This document shows, piece by piece, positions 16,778 to 26,505 of a stretch of 53,216 bases of DNA. The DNA lies in NCBI GenBank assembly GCA_002394685.1, contig DGUP01000018.1:1-53216 (forward strand). Direction: 5' to 3'. Position numbers and translations under genes: made by a program. How positions within the stretch are numbered: the first letter of the stretch is position 1; each line of letters opens with the position of its first letter. A model generated the notes under the pieces. It worked only from the letters and a program-made list of their open reading frames with translations. It was not told where the DNA came from and did not search any database. The stretch is from Treponema sp. UBA4307 (lineage in GTDB: Bacteria; Spirochaetota; Spirochaetia; Treponematales; Treponemataceae).

Positions 16778-17863
16778 TTATACAATCATTTCGTCATCAC
16801 CGCCACGGGCAATAACAACTTCACCACTGTCTTCAAGACGTCTGATAACAGATACAATCTTCTGCTGTGATTCTTCAACATCTTTCAAGCGGACAGGTCC
16901 CATGAATTCCATATCTTCCTTAAGCATACTCGCTGCACGTTTTGACATGTTACGGAAGATTTTATCCTGTACTTCTGTATCAACAGACTTAAGGGCCTTT
17001 GCAAGTTCCTGCTGATCGACTTCACGAAGAACTTTCTGAATAGCGCGGTCATCAAGCATAACAATATCTTCGAATACGAACATACGCTTCTTGATTTCTT
17101 CTGCAAGTTCTGGATCTTCTTCTTCGAGGGTTTCAATGATTGCCTTTTCAGATGAACGGTCAACAAGGTTAAGAATTTCAACGATAGAATCAACACCACC
17201 GGCTGCAGTATAGTCTTCGTTTGACAGAGTTGAAAGTTTCTTTTCAAGAACGCGTTCAACTTCACGAAGAACATCTGGAGATGTACGGTCCATTGTAGCA
17301 AGACGCTTTGAAACTTCCGGCTGTATTTCATTTGGAAGATTCTGCAGGATTGTGGCTGCTTTTGCAGGTTCCAGATATGCCAGAATAAGGGCAATAGTCT
17401 GAGGATATTCCTGCTGTACGAAGTTTAACAGATGTGCCGGGTCTGTACGGCGGATAAAATCAAAAGGTCTGACCTGAAGACTTGAAGTAAGCCTGTTGAT
17501 GATATCAATTGCTTTTTGAGAACCAAGAGATTTTTCAAGAAGTTCACGGGCATAATCAATACCACCAGTAGTGATAAAGTTCTGAGCCTGCATTAACTCC
17601 TGGAATTCTTCCAGTACCTGATCCTTAAATTCTGCATCAATAGTTTCAAGACGGGCAATTTCAAATGTCAGGGTTTCAACTTCATCTTCCCTCAAGTGTT
17701 TCATTACCTGAGATGACACGTCTGAACCTAAAGCAACAAGGAAGATTGCAGCTTTCTGCCTTCCTGTCAAACTCTTATAATCTTTAATTGCATTTTTCTT
17801 TTTAGGAGTTGCAGCCTGCTTGATTGGCTGCTTGATTCCTGAGCCTGAACTTGAATCACTCAT
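16778..17863 (-). CDS. fliG: Flagellar motor switch protein FliG
   Basis: 361 residues. The N-terminal domain (after about 25 extra low-complexity residues) binds FliF. The middle domain has the EHPQ-type motif as QEYPQTIALILAYL. The C-terminal torque domain carries the charged ridge FEDIVMLDDRAIQKVLREVD. FliG joins the MS-ring to FliM and interacts with the stator. Spirochetes often have two FliG copies; the operon position and full-length charged helix suggest the motor-active one. The gene starts 3 bp after fliF. Confidence 0.96.
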   Translation of the reverse strand: MSDSSSGSGIKQPIKQAATPKKKNAIKDYKSLTGRQKAAIFLVALGSDVSSQVMKHLREDEVETLTFEIARLETIDAEFKDQVLEEFQELMQAQNFITTGGIDYARELLEKSLGSQKAIDIINRLTSSLQVRPFDFIRRTDPAHLLNFVQQEYPQTIALILAYLEPAKAATILQNLPNEIQPEVSKRLATMDRTSPDVLREVERVLEKKLSTLSNEDYTAAGGVDSIVEILNLVDRSSEKAIIETLEEEDPELAEEIKKRMFVFEDIVMLDDRAIQKVLREVDQQELAKALKSVDTEVQDKIFRNMSKRAASMLKEDMEFMGPVRLKDVEESQQKIVSVIRRLEDSGEVVIARGGDDEMIV

Positions 17864-17866
17864 ATT

Positions 17867-19582
17867 CTACTCCTCTGTAAGCCATGTACGAATAAGCATT
17901 GCAACATCTTCTGGATGTTCCTTAGCCATAGCAATAGCATTTTCCTGAAGTTCTGCCCGCTTACGTTCTTCAACAGACATTGTAACTTCCATACCTTTTT
18001 CTTTTGCTTCCCAAAGGGCTGCTTCTCTTTCTGCCTGCTGCTTACGTAAGAGTTCTTCTTCTCTGAGGCGGCGGCGTCTTTCAATTTCACGAGAAATAAG
18101 ACGAATAAGAATAAAGGCAATAAGAACGAGAATTAAACCTATTGAAACAAAGAAAATTGTTCTTCTTGTTGCAATTTTTTTACGTTCAGCTTCATCTTCT
18201 GCTGCAAACTGTTCTGAACGGTCAAAAGCAATATTTGTTACAACAACAGAATCTCCACGACTTCTGTCATAACCTACGGCGGCCCTTACCAGCTCAAGTG
18301 CTGAATCCAGATCTTCCTTTGAAATTGGGGTGTACTCTCTCTGAATTCCGTTTTCCATTGTAAAGAGGAGATGGCCTTCTTCGTCATATTTTCTCTTCCA
18401 GGTACCATCAATGTTGACTGCAAGAGTCACTCTGTCTATCTGAGGGGCAACTTCCTTGTAAATATTCTGTTCATTAAGGGCATTGTTCTGTTTTATTGAT
18501 GAACGTGTTTCCCTCCCAATCAGATTTGATGCATCTGAATATACAGCAGGATTCTGTCCCTGAACACCAGAAGGACCTTCAGGATTATAACCGGTTCCTT
18601 CAAAAACATTATTTATTTCTTCAAAAGATAATACAAGATTATCACGGATTTCAGAATCATCATAAGGAGTGTCAGGATTATCAGGTTTAATTGTAACACC
18701 AGAATATTTTTTCTCCTGGACAGTCTGTTTTGACTGGTCCATTTCAATTTTCATACTGGTGATTCTAACACGATCACGGCCAAAAGTTCCGGCCAGCTGT
18801 TCAAGAACCTGATTTGAATATTCAGTTTCTTTTTTTCTAATAAGTTTCTGCTGCTTTTCTGTAATTTCTACAGCTTCACTTTCTTCCATTCCGGCAAAAT
18901 CATTGATTTCTTCCAGAGTGTCACCGTTAAGGATTGTAATACCTTCATCAGTAAGTCCTTCAACGGATTTTTTAATAAGATTCTGTAAACCCTGAACCTT
19001 TTTCTTACTGCTGAGAACATCTTCCCTGCCGTATGCTGCAAACAGGGTAACAGATGCAGTTGTCATTTTTTGAGTTGAAGCGAAAAGACTGTCCTCAGGA
19101 AGAGCAACAGTTACATTTGCAAGTCTGATATCAGGAAGGGCTTCAAGACGCTGCTTTAACTGACGTTCAATGGTCTGCTTCCAGTTTACTTTATTTTCCT
19201 GGAAATCCGAAATTGAGAAGCGGTCAGTTTTCCAGAGGTCATAAGGATTGATTTCTGTAGGAACCAGCTGATCTGCAACCAGCATGGACTGGTATTTCTC
19301 AGCAGTTTTAGCATCATCTACATAAATATAGCCGTCGGAAGTAGCGTAGGCGTTTACATGATGTTCTGAAAGATAATCAAGAATCTGTCCCTGTTTAGTC
19401 TGATCTGTTACAGGGCTGTTGAAAAGTCTTACTGAAGTCTGTCTTGATGAAAGTGTAATGAGAAGTACGATAGCAACGATTACTACTACGAAAATGCCAA
19501 TCAGGATACCTTTCTGTACCTTTGTCCACTTGGCCCACTTTTCTTTTATGGTTTTAAAAAATTTCTTAAACCATTCGTTCAT
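17867..19582 (-). CDS. fliF: Flagellar MS-ring protein FliF
   Basis: 571 residues. The first membrane helix is at about 25-45; the periplasmic part contains ring-building domains with TVALPEDSLFA; the second helix is near 465-485; and a cytoplasmic tail binds FliG. FliF forms the MS-ring on which the rotor, rod and export gate assemble. GGGAGGGG precedes the ATG. It begins about 160 bp after a terminator, so it probably heads its own fliFGHIJ unit. Promoter candidates in the gap are weak (TAAAAT at 19674-19669). Confidence 0.96.
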   Translation of the reverse strand: MNEWFKKFFKTIKEKWAKWTKVQKGILIGIFVVVIVAIVLLITLSSRQTSVRLFNSPVTDQTKQGQILDYLSEHHVNAYATSDGYIYVDDAKTAEKYQSMLVADQLVPTEINPYDLWKTDRFSISDFQENKVNWKQTIERQLKQRLEALPDIRLANVTVALPEDSLFASTQKMTTASVTLFAAYGREDVLSSKKKVQGLQNLIKKSVEGLTDEGITILNGDTLEEINDFAGMEESEAVEITEKQQKLIRKKETEYSNQVLEQLAGTFGRDRVRITSMKIEMDQSKQTVQEKKYSGVTIKPDNPDTPYDDSEIRDNLVLSFEEINNVFEGTGYNPEGPSGVQGQNPAVYSDASNLIGRETRSSIKQNNALNEQNIYKEVAPQIDRVTLAVNIDGTWKRKYDEEGHLLFTMENGIQREYTPISKEDLDSALELVRAAVGYDRSRGDSVVVTNIAFDRSEQFAAEDEAERKKIATRRTIFFVSIGLILVLIAFILIRLISREIERRRRLREEELLRKQQAEREAALWEAKEKGMEVTMSVEERKRAELQENAIAMAKEHPEDVAMLIRTWLTEE

Positions 19583-19741
19583 TTTCCCCTCCCGTGAACG
19601 AATTCAACTTTTATACTAGCAATCAAAGTCTTTCCCACATTGACATAATAACTGCTATTATTAGAAGAATTTTAACACGTTTAGTAAAATTTGAAAAGGG
19701 TAATATGAATTTTTTAATCAAAAATCCAAGATATAAAATAT

Positions 19742-19776
19742 AAAAAAGCCGGTTTTTTAAGGGAAAACCGGACTTT
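19742..19776 (-). terminator. Intrinsic terminator between fliE and fliF
   Basis: On the minus strand CCGGTTTT (19771-19764) pairs perfectly with AAAACCGG (19756-19749) and is followed by six T (19747-19742). It lies 12 bp after the fliE stop and separates flgBC-fliE from fliFGHIJ. Confidence 0.8.
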
Positions 19777-19787
19777 ATCTGCCTATT

Positions 19788-20153
19788 TTATCTGTTCTGG
19801 GAAAGCTGTTCCCATCCATCCAGAAGCCTGTTGATTACAGTCTGTGCAATATCCATTGCCATCTGAGCTTTTGCCATGGAAGTAGTAACATCATGAATAT
19901 CAACACTTTCAGGATCTGTAATAATCTGTTCCTCAAGTTTTGAAGCTTTGAGCTGCTGCTGATTTACACCATCAATGGCATCCATCAGGTATGCTTCAAA
20001 AAGGCTCTTACTTTTTTTCTCAGCAGGAGCAGTATTTGAAATATTTCCGAATTGATTCTGATATAAAGTTTTTGTAGTATCAATGAGAGGCTTTGTTCCC
20101 ACATGTGCCGGGTTAGTTCTGTTTAATTCAAGCGAACCGATTGTAAACTCCAT
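19788..20153 (-). CDS. fliE: Flagellar hook-basal body protein FliE
   Basis: 121 residues. The C-terminal half holds the FliE signature: FEAYLMDAIDGVNQQQ, DIHDVTTSMAKAQMAM and a final helix ending NRLLDGWEQL. FliE links the MS-ring to the proximal rod and is the first axial protein exported. It is third in flgB-flgC-fliE. A 93-bp AT-rich gap precedes it. The gene is followed by a terminator rather than running straight into fliF. Confidence 0.93.
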   Translation of the reverse strand: MEFTIGSLELNRTNPAHVGTKPLIDTTKTLYQNQFGNISNTAPAEKKSKSLFEAYLMDAIDGVNQQQLKASKLEEQIITDPESVDIHDVTTSMAKAQMAMDIAQTVINRLLDGWEQLSQNR

Positions 20154-20246
20154 TTTATCCCCCTATTCCCATTAAAAAAAATATCAGACTTTATTTATTT
20201 TATCAATTAAAAAATCCTTAACTGAAAATAAAAAACATCAGACTAA

Positions 20247-20708
20247 TTACTTTTGTGAAATCTGAAGGGCTGCATTGAACATTTCTTTACTGCCCTGGAT
20301 AACACTTACATTTGCTTCGTAAGCTCTGTTGGCAGAAATTAAATCTACCATTTCGTTTACAATATTAACATTCGGATATTCTACAAAACCTTTATTTGGA
20401 CCAGTCTGAATGGCATCAGGGTGAGTAGGATCAAAAACAAGACGGCCCTGAGATTCATCTTCACGGATTTCCTTGACTCTTACACCTTTTCCAGGACCAT
20501 TATCCTGATCAAGAGGACCGAATGGAGAACGCCACTGAGGATACTTTGAAGCAACTGGCTGTACAATTACAGTTTTCTTTCTGTATGGACCGCCTTCCTG
20601 AGTACGGGTTGTAGTAGCATTTGCAATATTATCTGAAATTACATCGGCACGACAGCGTTCAACGCTCATTCCTGAAGCTGCAATGTTAATACTTGTAAAA
20701 AGTCCCAT
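20247..20708 (-). CDS. flgC: Flagellar proximal rod protein FlgC
   Basis: 153 residues. The N-terminal rod signature is MGLFTSINIAASGMSVERCR with the DVISDNIANATT motif. The C-terminal motif is PNVNIVNEMVDLISANRAYE. These paired helices pack together in the axial rod. FlgC builds the proximal rod across the periplasm. It lies 36 bp after flgB. AAGAGGATAAT precedes the ATG. Confidence 0.96.
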   Translation of the reverse strand: MGLFTSINIAASGMSVERCRADVISDNIANATTTRTQEGGPYRKKTVIVQPVASKYPQWRSPFGPLDQDNGPGKGVRVKEIREDESQGRLVFDPTHPDAIQTGPNKGFVEYPNVNIVNEMVDLISANRAYEANVSVIQGSKEMFNAALQISQK

Positions 20709-20744
20709 ATTATCCTCTTTTAATTAAAATCTATTTTTCTAATA

Positions 20745-21176
20745 TCAGCGGCCTGTCTGTATTGCTGTATTAACCTGTCTGAATTCAAAATTTTCCAGTT
20801 GAGCCAGAAGCTGATACTGGAGCTGGATCTGAACAAGGTTCATAGCTTCTTCTTCTGCATCTACATTATTTCCGTTCGCTTTTGCAGAAGTAATGTAGTC
20901 TGTTACCCGGCGGGGCTCAACATCACGCCAGTCCATCGGAACCTGACTTTCTATATGTCTGGAATCAGAAGTAATCATCCTGAATGATTCATGGGCATTG
21001 TCCCTGCTTTCATAAGCCTTCTTAAGCTGGCTTTCAAAATTAACATACTGTTTTTTGTAGCCCGGAACTTCGCTGTTGGCAATATTATTTGCAGTAACAG
21101 TATAGCGGAGAGACTGAACATCAAGAGCTCTGTGGAGTAAATCTATTGAATTGTTGAAGCTGTTATTCATTTCCAT
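20745..21176 (-). CDS. flgB: Flagellar proximal rod protein FlgB
   Basis: 143 residues with the rod motif YTVTANNIANSEVPGYKK and the C-terminal helix EEEAMNLVQIQLQYQLLAQ. FlgB forms the proximal rod with FlgC and FlgF. As first gene of flgBC-fliE it should have a promoter in the 133-bp gap behind hslU. That gap contains the hslU terminator and an AT-rich stretch, but I could not pick a convincing promoter. In-frame ATGs occur at codons 1 and 3 (MEM); the first is kept. Confidence 0.95.
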   Translation of the reverse strand: MEMNNSFNNSIDLLHRALDVQSLRYTVTANNIANSEVPGYKKQYVNFESQLKKAYESRDNAHESFRMITSDSRHIESQVPMDWRDVEPRRVTDYITSAKANGNNVDAEEEAMNLVQIQLQYQLLAQLENFEFRQVNTAIQTGR

Positions 21177-21251
21177 ACTTTATATTTCGGATTCTGAAAA
21201 AAAAAGTTAAGTCTTTTTTATGGTCAATGTAATCTGGGAGTATGGAAGGAT

Positions 21252-21298
21252 AAAAAAAAGGCCGCCTGACGGACAAAATAGCCGCCAGAGCAAGCCTG
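21252..21298 (-). terminator. Intrinsic terminator after hslU
   Basis: On the minus strand an interrupted GC-rich stem (GGC..GC..CTGGCGG with CCGTCAG-GC-GCC, one G-T pair) is followed by eight T (21259-21252). It starts just past the hslU stop and isolates the flgB unit. Confidence 0.75.
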
Positions 21299-21309
21299 TA
21301 TGAGTATTT

Positions 21310-22716
21310 CTACAAAATATATTTCTGTAAATCCTGACTTTGTACTACATCGCCTAACTGCTTATTTACATAATCAGCATCGATTGTAATTGTTTCACCG
21401 GCATGTTCATCTGCGGAAAAACTTATATCTTCTACTACAGTTTCCATAATTGTATGGAGACGGCGGGCACCGATGTTTTCAGCACGGAAGTTTACTTCCT
21501 CTGCAATTTCGGCCATACGGTCAATTGCATCCTCCGTAAAATTAAGAGAGACATTTTCTGTGCTGAGAAGAGCCTCATACTGTCTGAGAAGAGCATTCTT
21601 AGGTTCTGTAAGAATACGCTTGAACTCATCCTTCTTAAGGGCTTCAAGTTCAACTCTAAGAGGAAAACGTCCCTGAAGTTCAGGAATAAGATCGCTTGGG
21701 GCAGAAACAGAAAAGGCACCTGCTCCAATAAAAAGGATGTGAGTTGTATTAACAATACCCCATTTTGTATTTACATCACTGCCTTCAACAATCGGAAGAA
21801 TATCCCTCTGTACACCTTCACGGCTTACATCCTGACGGCCTGAACCTTCTCCACCTTTTGTAGCAATTTTATCTATTTCATCAATGAAGATAATTCCACT
21901 CTGCTCAACACGTTTCTTTGCTTCATCAGCAACCTTATCCTGATCAACCATACGGTCAAGGTTTTCTTCAAGGAGAACCCGACGGGCTTCATGAACACTC
22001 ATCATTCTGCGCTTGTTTTTACCACCGTTAAGGGCATTCTGCAGACCAATAATGCTGTCTTCCAGATCCTGCATATTACCAGCGCCAAAAATTCCAACGC
22101 CAGGAACCCCAGCCTTGCTCTTTACATTGATTTCAACTTCTCTGTCTTCAAGCTTGCCTTCCCTGAGCCACTGACGGAATTTCTCCCTGGTTTCATTTGT
22201 CTGGGTATTATCTTCTTTTTTTTCTTCAGAACTTCCAGGTAAAAGCAAATCAAGAAGATTTTCTTCTACCATTGGTTCACAGGAAGCCTTGAGTTTTTCT
22301 TCATATTCAGCCCTGACCATATTCACGCCCACTGACATCAGGTCACGTACCATACTTTCAACGTCACGGCCAACATATCCCACTTCCGTATATTTTGTAG
22401 CTTCAACCTTAAGGAAAGGAGCCTTTACAAGTTTTGCAAGACGGCGGGCAATTTCAGTTTTACCTGAACCTGTAGGACCAATCATGAGAATGTTCTTTGG
22501 AGCTACCTCATCCCGGATTTCTTCAGGCAGCTTTATTCTGCGCTGACGGTTACGAAGGGCAACTGCAACATAACGCTTTGCCTTATTCTGACCAATAATG
22601 TAATTGTCCAGAGCCTTTACAATTTGAGAAGGAGTCATTCCTTCAGGAAGATTCTTTTTATCACCTGTTACAGAAAGCTGATTGTTCTGTGAAGGGAGAT
22701 TTTCATTTTCAGCCAT
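21310..22716 (-). CDS. hslU: HslU, ATPase subunit of the HslUV protease
   Basis: 468 residues. The AAA+ P-loop GPTGSGKTE is at 80-87, preceded by the HslU start MTPSQIVKALDNYIIGQ. An inserted I-domain lies at about 120-240, with its EARRVLLEE region. Walker B is IIFIDEIDKIA, and the C-terminal domain ends in QKYIL, the tail that docks into HslV. The hexamer unfolds proteins and feeds them to HslV. The ATG overlaps the hslV stop by one base (TAATG), implying translational coupling. Confidence 0.97.
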   Translation of the reverse strand: MAENENLPSQNNQLSVTGDKKNLPEGMTPSQIVKALDNYIIGQNKAKRYVAVALRNRQRRIKLPEEIRDEVAPKNILMIGPTGSGKTEIARRLAKLVKAPFLKVEATKYTEVGYVGRDVESMVRDLMSVGVNMVRAEYEEKLKASCEPMVEENLLDLLLPGSSEEKKEDNTQTNETREKFRQWLREGKLEDREVEINVKSKAGVPGVGIFGAGNMQDLEDSIIGLQNALNGGKNKRRMMSVHEARRVLLEENLDRMVDQDKVADEAKKRVEQSGIIFIDEIDKIATKGGEGSGRQDVSREGVQRDILPIVEGSDVNTKWGIVNTTHILFIGAGAFSVSAPSDLIPELQGRFPLRVELEALKKDEFKRILTEPKNALLRQYEALLSTENVSLNFTEDAIDRMAEIAEEVNFRAENIGARRLHTIMETVVEDISFSADEHAGETITIDADYVNKQLGDVVQSQDLQKYIL

Positions 22717-23264
22717 TAAAGTTCCTCGCTTGTAATGTGTCCATTAGTATAAATACAGATATTTCCTGCAATCTTAAGTGAACGCTCGGCAATTTCCCTG
22801 GCGCTGAGGTCTGAAGATTCCATATAAGCAAGAGCTGCTGCATAAGCATAATTTCCACCTGAACCAATTGCCAGAATATCGTTTTCAGGTTCAACTACAT
22901 CACCTGTTCCAGAAATAAGGAGAATTGTATCTTTGTTTGCTACAAGAAGAAGAGCTTCCAGTTTACCCATGGTACGGTCTGTTCTCCATAATTTAGCCAG
23001 TTCTACTGCTGCCCGGGTTAAATCTCCATTAAATTCCTTTAACTTTTCTTCGAATTTATCAAAGAGTGTGAAAGCATCTGCTGTAGCACCTGCAAATCCG
23101 GTTAAAACCTTGCCGTCATAAATTCTTCTAACCTTGCGGGCATTTCCCTTCATTACGGTTTCGCCCATTGTCACCTGACCGTCTCCAGCCATGGCAACTT
23201 TTCCATCTTTTTTTACCGCAATAACTGTAGTACTGCGGATTCTTGGTTTCTGTTCATCAGCCAT
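22716..23264 (-). CDS. hslV: HslV, threonine protease subunit of HslUV
   Basis: 182 residues. The proteasome-beta-like core begins TTVIAVKKDGKVAMAGDGQV; the likely nucleophile is Thr12 of the predicted product. The ten or so residues before it would have to be removed, or a later start used; extended N-termini occur in other HslV proteins. GSGGNYA and IYTNGHI motifs are present. It forms a double hexamer capped by HslU. It follows xerC by 23 bp. Confidence 0.96.
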   Translation of the reverse strand: MADEQKPRIRSTTVIAVKKDGKVAMAGDGQVTMGETVMKGNARKVRRIYDGKVLTGFAGATADAFTLFDKFEEKLKEFNGDLTRAAVELAKLWRTDRTMGKLEALLLVANKDTILLISGTGDVVEPENDILAIGSGGNYAYAAALAYMESSDLSAREIAERSLKIAGNICIYTNGHITSEEL

Positions 23265-23287
23265 AAATTACTCCAATAAATTCTTAA

Positions 23288-24244
23288 CTAATCTTTTTTT
23301 CCGCTGTGTGGAAAAGCCTGGTTATAAACTTCCTTAAGCTGAGCAGTTGTTACATGAGTGTAGCGCTGCGTTGTGCTGATGGAAGAATGCCCCAGCATTT
23401 CCTGAACAATTCGGATATCTGCTCCAGACTGAAGCATCTGCGTAGCAAAGGTATGTCTGAAGGCATGGGGATTTACAGGATGATTTGTTCCTTCCAGCCC
23501 GCTGTATCTTCCAAGAATATACCTTATTCCTCCACTGCCAAGAGCACTGCCCTTCTGGTTGATAAAAAGACTCTTAACAGCAGAAGACCTGTTTCCTAAT
23601 TTATCCTCTCTTTCCTTAAGATAAAGTTTCAAGGCCTCCTGTGCATCTTTCTCAAAATACACATATCTTTCCTTACCACCTTTTCCCAATACAAGAGCAC
23701 TTGAATAACCACTGGAAAAATCAGAGATTTTAAGCCCTGCTATTTCCGAAATACGACAGCCTGAGGAATAAAGCATCTCAAACAGAGCCTTATCCCGTGC
23801 CGGCCAGAGAAGAGGGGTTCTGTCAGGTTCTGAACAGAGCTGATCCACTTCTTTCTGTGTCATATAGCGGGGAAGTCTCGAAGGCAGCCTTAAAGTCTTA
23901 ACTTCCAGTGCGATATTAGATTTAATATAGTGAAATTTTTTTGAGTAGGCAAATAAAGATCTCACTGCAGCTATAAATCTATTGATTGAAGAAGCCTTGT
24001 ACCCCTGCCTGCTGAAATTGCCTATACAATTCCGAATAGAGTCCAGTTTTACTTCTTCCAGGGGAAAATCGCAGCCCAGTCCTTCCTGAAGATGTTTTAA
24101 ATCTTCTTCATAACCGGTTACAGTATTTACAGAAAGGCCCCTCACATCTTTTATATATAAAAGAAATTCGTCAGAGGCCTCTTTTAAGGTTATTTTATGA
24201 GGATTTTCAGAAGCATGAATTTCTGAACTTTTATTTTCTTCCAT
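23288..24244 (-). CDS. xerC: Tyrosine recombinase XerC
   Basis: 318 residues. The N-terminal SAM-like core-binding domain is at about 20-105 and the catalytic domain follows. Catalytic residues are visible: Arg in SSGCRISE, Lys in GKGGKERYV, the HAFRHTFAT box, the His of GHSS, and the nucleophile Tyr295 in TTQRYTHV. With XerD it resolves chromosome dimers at dif. Its place between topA and hslV matches codV of Bacillus. The XerC/XerD naming rests on context. The Lys/Glu-rich start precedes the conserved domain by about 17 residues. Confidence 0.92.
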   Translation of the reverse strand: MEENKSSEIHASENPHKITLKEASDEFLLYIKDVRGLSVNTVTGYEEDLKHLQEGLGCDFPLEEVKLDSIRNCIGNFSRQGYKASSINRFIAAVRSLFAYSKKFHYIKSNIALEVKTLRLPSRLPRYMTQKEVDQLCSEPDRTPLLWPARDKALFEMLYSSGCRISEIAGLKISDFSSGYSSALVLGKGGKERYVYFEKDAQEALKLYLKEREDKLGNRSSAVKSLFINQKGSALGSGGIRYILGRYSGLEGTNHPVNPHAFRHTFATQMLQSGADIRIVQEMLGHSSISTTQRYTHVTTAQLKEVYNQAFPHSGKKD

Positions 24245-24298
24245 AATGCAAACCTCTAAAAATCCACCTGTACAAATAAAAATACAATCAGGCTGAAT

Positions 24299-26479
24299 TT
24301 ATTCCTCTGATTTTGAAGAAGGTAATTCAGTTTCTGCAGCAAGAGCATCATCAGCAGAGTGAAGATAATCACAGTTAGGATTTATACAACTCTTGTAAGA
24401 ACCATTTTTCTTATCGTACTTTTCAACCAGGAACCAGCCGCATTTAGGACAGTAAACGTCAATCGGTTTAAAGTGGCTGATGAATCCGCACTTAGGATAA
24501 TTAGTACAGCCGTAAAATTCCTTTCCCCTTCCCTTTGTTTTTCTGGCAACAATTTCACCATTACAGCCAGGCATAGGACATTTTGCAAGAGGAATGCTCT
24601 TTGTATTATGACATTCAGGGAATCCGGAACAGGCAAGGAAGTAACCAAAGCGGCCAAGTTTTTTTACCATAGGTTTTCCGCATTTTTCACAGATTTTATC
24701 AGTTACCTCATCCAGAGTGCCCTTAAGACTTTCCGCAGTATCAGTTACCTGATCAACTTTCTGTTTGAAGGGCTGGTAGAAATCTCCAATCATATTGTTC
24801 CACACCAGCTGTCCCTGTTCTACCTTATCCAGGTCATTTTCTACATCAGATGTGAACTGTTCATTAATGACTTCCGGGAATGATTCAACAAGAATTCTGC
24901 AGATGATTTTTCCCAGCTGAGTCGGAACCAGCTGTTTGTTGCTGCGGGTAACGTAATATCTGTCCAGAAGCACTGAAATGATAGGAGCGTATGTTGAAGG
25001 ACGACCAATTCCCTTTTCTTCCAGAGTCTTAACGATTGAAGCATCCGTATAGCGGGAAGGTCCCTGGGTAAAATGCTGCTCAGGATAGAATTTACCGCTT
25101 GCCAGTTCCTCTCCTTCCTTAAGGGATGGAAGATTTCCAGTAACTTCTTCCTTGCTTGAAAGAGTCTTTATTACATTATAAAAACCCTTTTCACTTAACT
25201 TGGAAGCACTTACCCTGAACACAGCATCTCCAGCCACAATATCCACGCTGGTAGTCTTAGACTTTGCGTTATTCATCTGGCTTGAAACAAATCTTTCCCA
25301 GATGATGGAATAGAGTCTGAACTGATCCCTTGTAAGATATTCCTTAACACTTTCCGGAGTATATTTTACATATGTCGGACGAATACCTTCATGGGCATCC
25401 TGAGCTCCCTTACCAACAGAATATTCAATTTTTTCTGCAGGAAGTTCTGCAGGATAATTATCTGTAATCCACTGTCTTACATCTGCAATTGCAGTATCGG
25501 AAATACGGACAGAATCTGTACGCATGTAAGTAATCAAACCCACACGGGTATTTCCAATCTGAATACCTTCATAAAGCTGCTGGGCAATCTGCATGGTCTT
25601 TCTTGAGGTATAGCCTAAACGGGTTGCAGAAACCTGCTGCAGTTTAGAAGTTGTAAAAGGAGCCTTAGGACGGATAGTTTTTTCAGTTTCCTTAATATTC
25701 TGAACAGTACACTTACTGTTTTGTATTTCGCTTATGATCTGATTAACATCATTTTCGCTTTTAAGTTCAGGTTTAGTGCCCTTGTACTGAATGAGCTGGG
25801 CCGTAAACTTAGATTTTCCCTTCTGGAAATCTGCATCCAGGGACCAGTATTCTTCCGGAATAAACTCTTCAACTTCCTGCTCTCTTTCACAGATCAGGCG
25901 AAGGGCTACAGACTGAACGCGGCCTGCACTTAAACCATTTTTTACCTTTTTCCAGAGAAGCGGACTAAGATTATATCCAACAAGACGGTCAAGAACACGG
26001 CGGGCTTTCTGAGCATTAACCTTTGACTCATCAATTGTTCTAGGATGCTGAACAGCCTCTTTAATGGCCAGAGGAGTAATTTCGTTAAAGACAATACGCT
26101 GAACAGGAGCCTCTGTTTTTGGCCCCAGGGCACGGTTTAAATGCCAGGCAATAGCTTCTCCTTCACGGTCGTTATCCGATGCCAGAAGGATTTCATCAGA
26201 AGCTTTTGCCAGTTTCTGCAGTTCCTTCAGTAGAGGTGCCCTTCCACGGACAGTTATATATTCAGGATTAAAATTATCATTCACATCAATAGCAAGACGA
26301 CTTTTTGGTAAATCAATCAGATGCCCCATTGAAGCGCGTACTGTGTAACCCGTACCCAGATAGTGTTCAATAGTTTTAGCCTTCGCAGGAGACTCAACTA
26401 TTACGAGAATTTTCTTGGACTTAGATGTCTTTTTAGAACTTTTTTTTGCAGTTTTTTTCTTTTCAGATTGTTCTGCCAT
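24299..26479 (-). CDS. topA: DNA topoisomerase I
   Basis: 726 residues. After a Lys/Ser-rich N-terminal extension (about 1-22), the Toprim domain starts at KKILVIVESPAKAKTIEHYL and includes ASDNDREGEAIAWHL. The catalytic tyrosine is Tyr318 in LITYMRTDS. Three C-terminal four-cysteine zinc modules follow (beginning CEKCGKP, CPMPGCN and CPKCGWF). The enzyme relaxes negative supercoils behind RNA polymerase. It starts 26 bp after dprA. Confidence 0.97.
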   Translation of the reverse strand: MAEQSEKKKTAKKSSKKTSKSKKILVIVESPAKAKTIEHYLGTGYTVRASMGHLIDLPKSRLAIDVNDNFNPEYITVRGRAPLLKELQKLAKASDEILLASDNDREGEAIAWHLNRALGPKTEAPVQRIVFNEITPLAIKEAVQHPRTIDESKVNAQKARRVLDRLVGYNLSPLLWKKVKNGLSAGRVQSVALRLICEREQEVEEFIPEEYWSLDADFQKGKSKFTAQLIQYKGTKPELKSENDVNQIISEIQNSKCTVQNIKETEKTIRPKAPFTTSKLQQVSATRLGYTSRKTMQIAQQLYEGIQIGNTRVGLITYMRTDSVRISDTAIADVRQWITDNYPAELPAEKIEYSVGKGAQDAHEGIRPTYVKYTPESVKEYLTRDQFRLYSIIWERFVSSQMNNAKSKTTSVDIVAGDAVFRVSASKLSEKGFYNVIKTLSSKEEVTGNLPSLKEGEELASGKFYPEQHFTQGPSRYTDASIVKTLEEKGIGRPSTYAPIISVLLDRYYVTRSNKQLVPTQLGKIICRILVESFPEVINEQFTSDVENDLDKVEQGQLVWNNMIGDFYQPFKQKVDQVTDTAESLKGTLDEVTDKICEKCGKPMVKKLGRFGYFLACSGFPECHNTKSIPLAKCPMPGCNGEIVARKTKGRGKEFYGCTNYPKCGFISHFKPIDVYCPKCGWFLVEKYDKKNGSYKSCINPNCDYLHSADDALAAETELPSSKSEE

Positions 26480-26505
26480 ACAATCACCTCAAAAAGCAGA
26501 ATTTC

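Noticed and set aside
21177..21230. Sigma-28-like promoter before flgB
   Set aside because: TTAACTTT-N11-TCCGAAAT matches the -10 at only 5 of 8 positions, and the start would fall almost on the ATG.
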